From NCBI GenBank assembly GCA_021904315.1, contig CM038915.1, forward strand, positions 18,662,001 to 18,726,000: DNA of 64,000 nucleotides. Direction: 5' to 3'. A model generated the notes under the pieces. That model did not search any database and was not told the origin of the DNA. It saw nothing but the letters and a program-made list of their open reading frames with translations. Positions 61,011 through 64,000 of the stretch are shown here, piece after piece (the stretch's first letter is position 1; every line of letters begins with the position of its first letter). Origin of the DNA: Sphagnum magellanicum (taxonomy: Eukaryota; Streptophyta; Sphagnopsida; Sphagnales; Sphagnaceae). The translations under genes and the position numbers were made by a program.

Positions 61011-63130
61011 AGTGTTACAAGTTTTCTTAAAAAACCATGACTTGAAAATTATGGGGAAATTCTTTCTTACAAACCAACATTGGAATTTTTTAAAATTAAT
61101 TTCCCAAAATGTATTAGTGTTTTGGAATACACGTGGAAGCAACCTATATGGGAATGTGCAATGTGCAATGGGCTTTAATGGGTGACAAAACCATGGCCAC
61201 AAAGGTTTAGAAATAAAAGCAGGACAAAAAAATTATATTGACTTGTTTGTTTTGCAAAGCACAATTGACAAGCAAAAATTACGGTTGGAAAAGTTATGGG
61301 AAATATAGTAGTTCACAAAGCTTAAAAACTTGAAATTTGTTGATATTATAAGAAGGTTAGTTACAACACCATCTTAGAAAGAATACACAAAGGTTATTGG
61401 GGGATCACAGATGCTCATGATTGACATGGTTCCATGATTGTTCTTGGAGGCAATCACCATTCAGTGAACTTATTATATTATCTTATGTTTGTGAAATTCT
61501 TTGTGTAGTTTGGAGGTGAACATTAAAGACCACTTCAATGATTTGAATTGTTTTTACAACCAAATTAGGATGAATCATCTCACCTAGTAAAAAGGTGGCA
61601 AAATCCCTTGAAGCTAGTATACTCTATAATTATTCTCAACACAATATCCCTGCCTTACAAGGCAGAGCCAACAAAACAGAGAAGTCTCAAAATCGAGCAG
61701 TACTGTGTTTAAGTAGTACTCCATGCTACACTTGCAAAGGACATAAATACTCAAAATTGTCTTTGAGAGAAGATCCAAAGGCTTGAAACCAAGCATAACA
61801 ATAACATCGTAGGCAAAGTTTTTAATCCAACACCAATCCACACCAAGAGCACAAACATCTTGATAAGCCCTGAAGTTTCCTAAATTCTAATGGGTTCTGG
61901 AAAATCAAAGCCATTAGTAGAATCCAGATCCTTAATCATGTGTATCCACAAAAGAATGTCCAATAGCTCCACTTCCAACTTGTTCCAAGATTTATTCTTG
62001 AGACTCTTGAGGATGTTAAATCCCTAGTCACATAATGCCCTTGAAATAACATTTGATCAATACATATTAAATATGAATAAGTGTCAATAAAGTGTTAAAC
62101 TATTCATTGCATATAAATTTTAAAACAGTATACTTTCTAAATAATATTTATTTTTTGGTTCCTTGCCATAAATTTGACCTTAGGGTTTGGGTTATTTCCA
62201 GTGTCGCCAATTTTCCCCTCTTTAGAGAACTTTCAGTCTAGTTGGTAGGTTGTTTGGGTGTGAGTTGGAGCCATTTTTTCAAACTTCTAAACTTTGCAGT
62301 GTCAGTTTTGGCACATTTTTTCAAATTCAAGGATCTCTAGGCTTGGTTCAAAAATCGAGTTCAGTTTTATACACCGCACCTTTCCAAGACTAAGAGATTA
62401 CATAGGTATGAAGTTTTAGAAGGAATCAACACTAAGGATTGTACAGATGCAAAGTTTACAACCAATTAACCGTTTATTTATAAAGTTTAACATACATGTC
62501 AACTAGTTCAATTGGCTTACCTAAGACCCCTTGTGTCGAAGAGTTGCTTTTTCACATTTTTAGTTTCAATCCTAGCAAGACTTGACTACTTCCATATTGG
62601 TTTGCTTCTTGTGCTAGTTCCACCACAAGTGTGGCAATTTGGGTGCGAGTCATAAAATTACAATGTTCATGGTGTGATTAAGACATCTAGGAATTAAATT
62701 TATGGATTCCCATCTACAACCCAAGTTTTTGTGAGAAGACTAGGACCAAGCACCACAGATGTGAGCTCCAAAAACACCTTCTCTGACACCAAAACAATAA
62801 CCTTGAAACCAAGCAAGGGAGGTGAACACTAAGTGGCTTGAAAAACAAATTGATCCGTTGAGCTCTTGAAGACTGAAAGTTTTTTAAGAAATTCATTTTG
62901 GCTCACATGCATGGTATCGTACCTATTTGAGTTGTGTGGACAAGAAAAATGGATAGGTAATGTCATTGCAAGAAGTTTCAAGTAACAATATGGAGTATGC
63001 TTTGGCAAAACACTTTTGCTAGAAAGTGATAATAAAAAGCTCACAAAGTTGCAAAATTATGGCCAAGCCATGCCTCAAGGACCTTTGAGTACACTCCACA
63101 AATTGTGGTGTAACAATGATCTATGACCTT
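61011..63130. other. Anonymous DNA
   Basis: No gene is supported. A dispersed-repeat copy at 62,255-62,360 is listed separately. The stretch 61,590-62,030 is less AT-rich but lacks motifs. Confidence 0.4.
62255..62360 (+). repeat. Dispersed repeat fragment, copy 3 of 3
   Basis: Contains gcacattttttcaaattcaa and aggcttggttcaaaaat, matching the ordered blocks at 2,250-2,350 and, in part, 33,165-33,262. Confidence 0.55.
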
Positions 63131-63134
63131 TCAG

Positions 63135-63440
63135 GATGTTGTAAAAGACAATTGGAAAGTGCAAAAAAACAATTGACAAGATTATACAAAAATGTGCAAA
63201 TGTGGGGGTGACACATGGCCCCTTCCCACTCTGGTAGTGATTGGGATGTATGAAGTTTGAGAGAGAGAGACACACACACACTCATGTGTGGGGTCAATGA
63301 TATGCAATGTTGGAAAGTGTAATGCATGGCCCTTTTAACTCTTGTAGTGAAATGTACGCAGTGGGATGTATGAAGTTTGAGAGAGAGACGCATACACTCA
63401 TGTGTGGGGTCACTGATATGCAATGCCTTGTTGGAAAGGT
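63135..63440 (+). repeat. ~120-bp tandem repeat
   Basis: Two clear copies (about 63,241 and 63,361 onward) of gggatgtatgaagtttgaga, then cactcatgtgtggggtca and gatatgcaatg, plus a diverged partial copy to the left (about 63,150-63,240). Mirrored frames on the minus strand repeat themselves for the same reason. Confidence 0.85.
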
Positions 63441-63630
63441 GTGGCATACTAATTTAGAATGAAGATTTTTATTTAGGAAAAGCATCATTATGAACCCCCC
63501 AAGAGTTCACCTAAAAGGACGGTGAAGCAAACACATGCGACTGTTTCGAACAAATGGTTCACAAGGGCATATATGCCAAAGCGTTTTTGGATTTGGAATC
63601 ATCCAGTGGAATGGCATTGGCACCGAATCA

Positions 63631-63840
63631 ATGATCTTTAGAAGCTGGAAGATGCTTCTTCCATACATTTGACACAAGGATACCATAATTAGCACCAATT
63701 TCAGGCATCTTTGGACTGGGATCACATTGACTCTTTCCATGCCTGGGAAGCTCAACTGGCCAGAATGAACCAGCACCCACCAGAGTGCACCATGCAAGAT
63801 GGATGCCGTGTGGATGCGAAACAATTTTTTCAATGCATTC
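63631..63840 (-). pseudogene. Candidate exon of an unrecognised protein
   Basis: Seventy open codons on the minus strand follow an acceptor-like GGGGGATAG. The reading includes IEKIVSHPHGIHLAWCTL, FWPVELPRHGKSQ and EIGANYGILVSNVWKKH, which looks more protein-like than other frames nearby. I recognise no domain. The same frame continues past its first stop with AIPLDDSKSKNALAYMPL, suggesting an old gene fragment rather than a working exon. Confidence 0.3.
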
Positions 63841-63888
63841 CTATCCCCCGGCTAACCATCCACAAGCACTTACCTATCTAGTCATTAT

Positions 63889-64000
63889 CAGTGTTGGGCA
63901 GATAATAGACTGAAGAACTGGTATATAGAGTGGTGGTGTTGCTGGTATAACCAGAGTGGTATGACCTAACGCAATACCAACCTTGTACCTATACCTGTCT
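63889..64000 (+). mobile_element. hAT-like 5' end running off the window
   Basis: CAGTGTTGGGCA at 63,889 is the hAT-type terminus, preceded by gtcattat, which fits the nTnnnnAn form of hAT target duplications. The rest of the element lies beyond the right edge. Confidence 0.5.

Noticed and set aside
60344-61040. Several 73-92 codon frames
   Set aside because: They follow the satellite monomers and drift in frame between copies.

Overview
The window looks like nuclear intergenic DNA from a land plant with a large, AT-rich, repeat-dense genome. The evidence is the transposon content: CACTA elements, hAT elements, PIF/Harbinger (Tourist-like) MITEs, a Mutator-like element (MULE) with a SWIM zinc finger, a LINE tail and tRNA-derived SINEs. 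The hAT and MULE proteins resemble, from memory, families I associate with ferns, lycophytes, mosses and conifers, so a fern or other non-angiosperm is my best guess. The species cannot be fixed from the sequence. I see no intact host gene, no tRNA or rRNA gene and no CRISPR array. Most long open frames are chance products of AT-rich DNA.

Layout. 0-10 kb: a Harbinger MITE with TAA target duplications, anonymous AT-rich DNA holding a diverged duplicated segment, and an 0.8 kb CACTA element with perfect ATA duplications that carries a SINE. 10-19 kb: mostly anonymous, with a weak RPW8-like (resistance-gene N-terminus) fragment, a second diverged duplication and a LINE 3' end. 19-26 kb: a less AT-rich stretch with many microsatellites, a long G tract, paired hairpins, possible exon fragments on the minus strand and telomere-like CCCTAAA motifs. 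26-30 kb: anonymous. 30-33 kb: a 2.7 kb CACTA-like element with nested repeats. 33.3-37.1 kb: a complete hAT insertion with GTTTTAAC target duplications and a decayed transposase. 37-40 kb: nested small DNA elements. 40-45 kb: a second Harbinger copy, a CACTA MITE, minisatellites and a long 22-bp degenerate array split by a MITE. 45-53.7 kb: a decayed two-gene MULE. 54-56 kb: an array of palindromic units and a minisatellite. 56-64 kb: anonymous DNA, a ~127-bp satellite array, a ~120-bp tandem repeat and a hAT end running off the right edge.

The most interesting object is the MULE at about 45.2-53.7 kb. A plus-strand transposase gene (MULE DDE domain, then SWIM finger) faces a minus-strand spliced gene whose product has an N-terminal exon, a C2H2-like finger and a basic/coiled-coil segment. 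This convergent two-gene layout recalls maize MuDR, but the partner gene is not one I can name. Introns of both genes, the upstream flank and the intergenic DNA are filled with copies of a GGTATTGCA motif, in places as ordered 51/102-bp arrays. Both genes carry stops or frame breaks, so this copy is dead.
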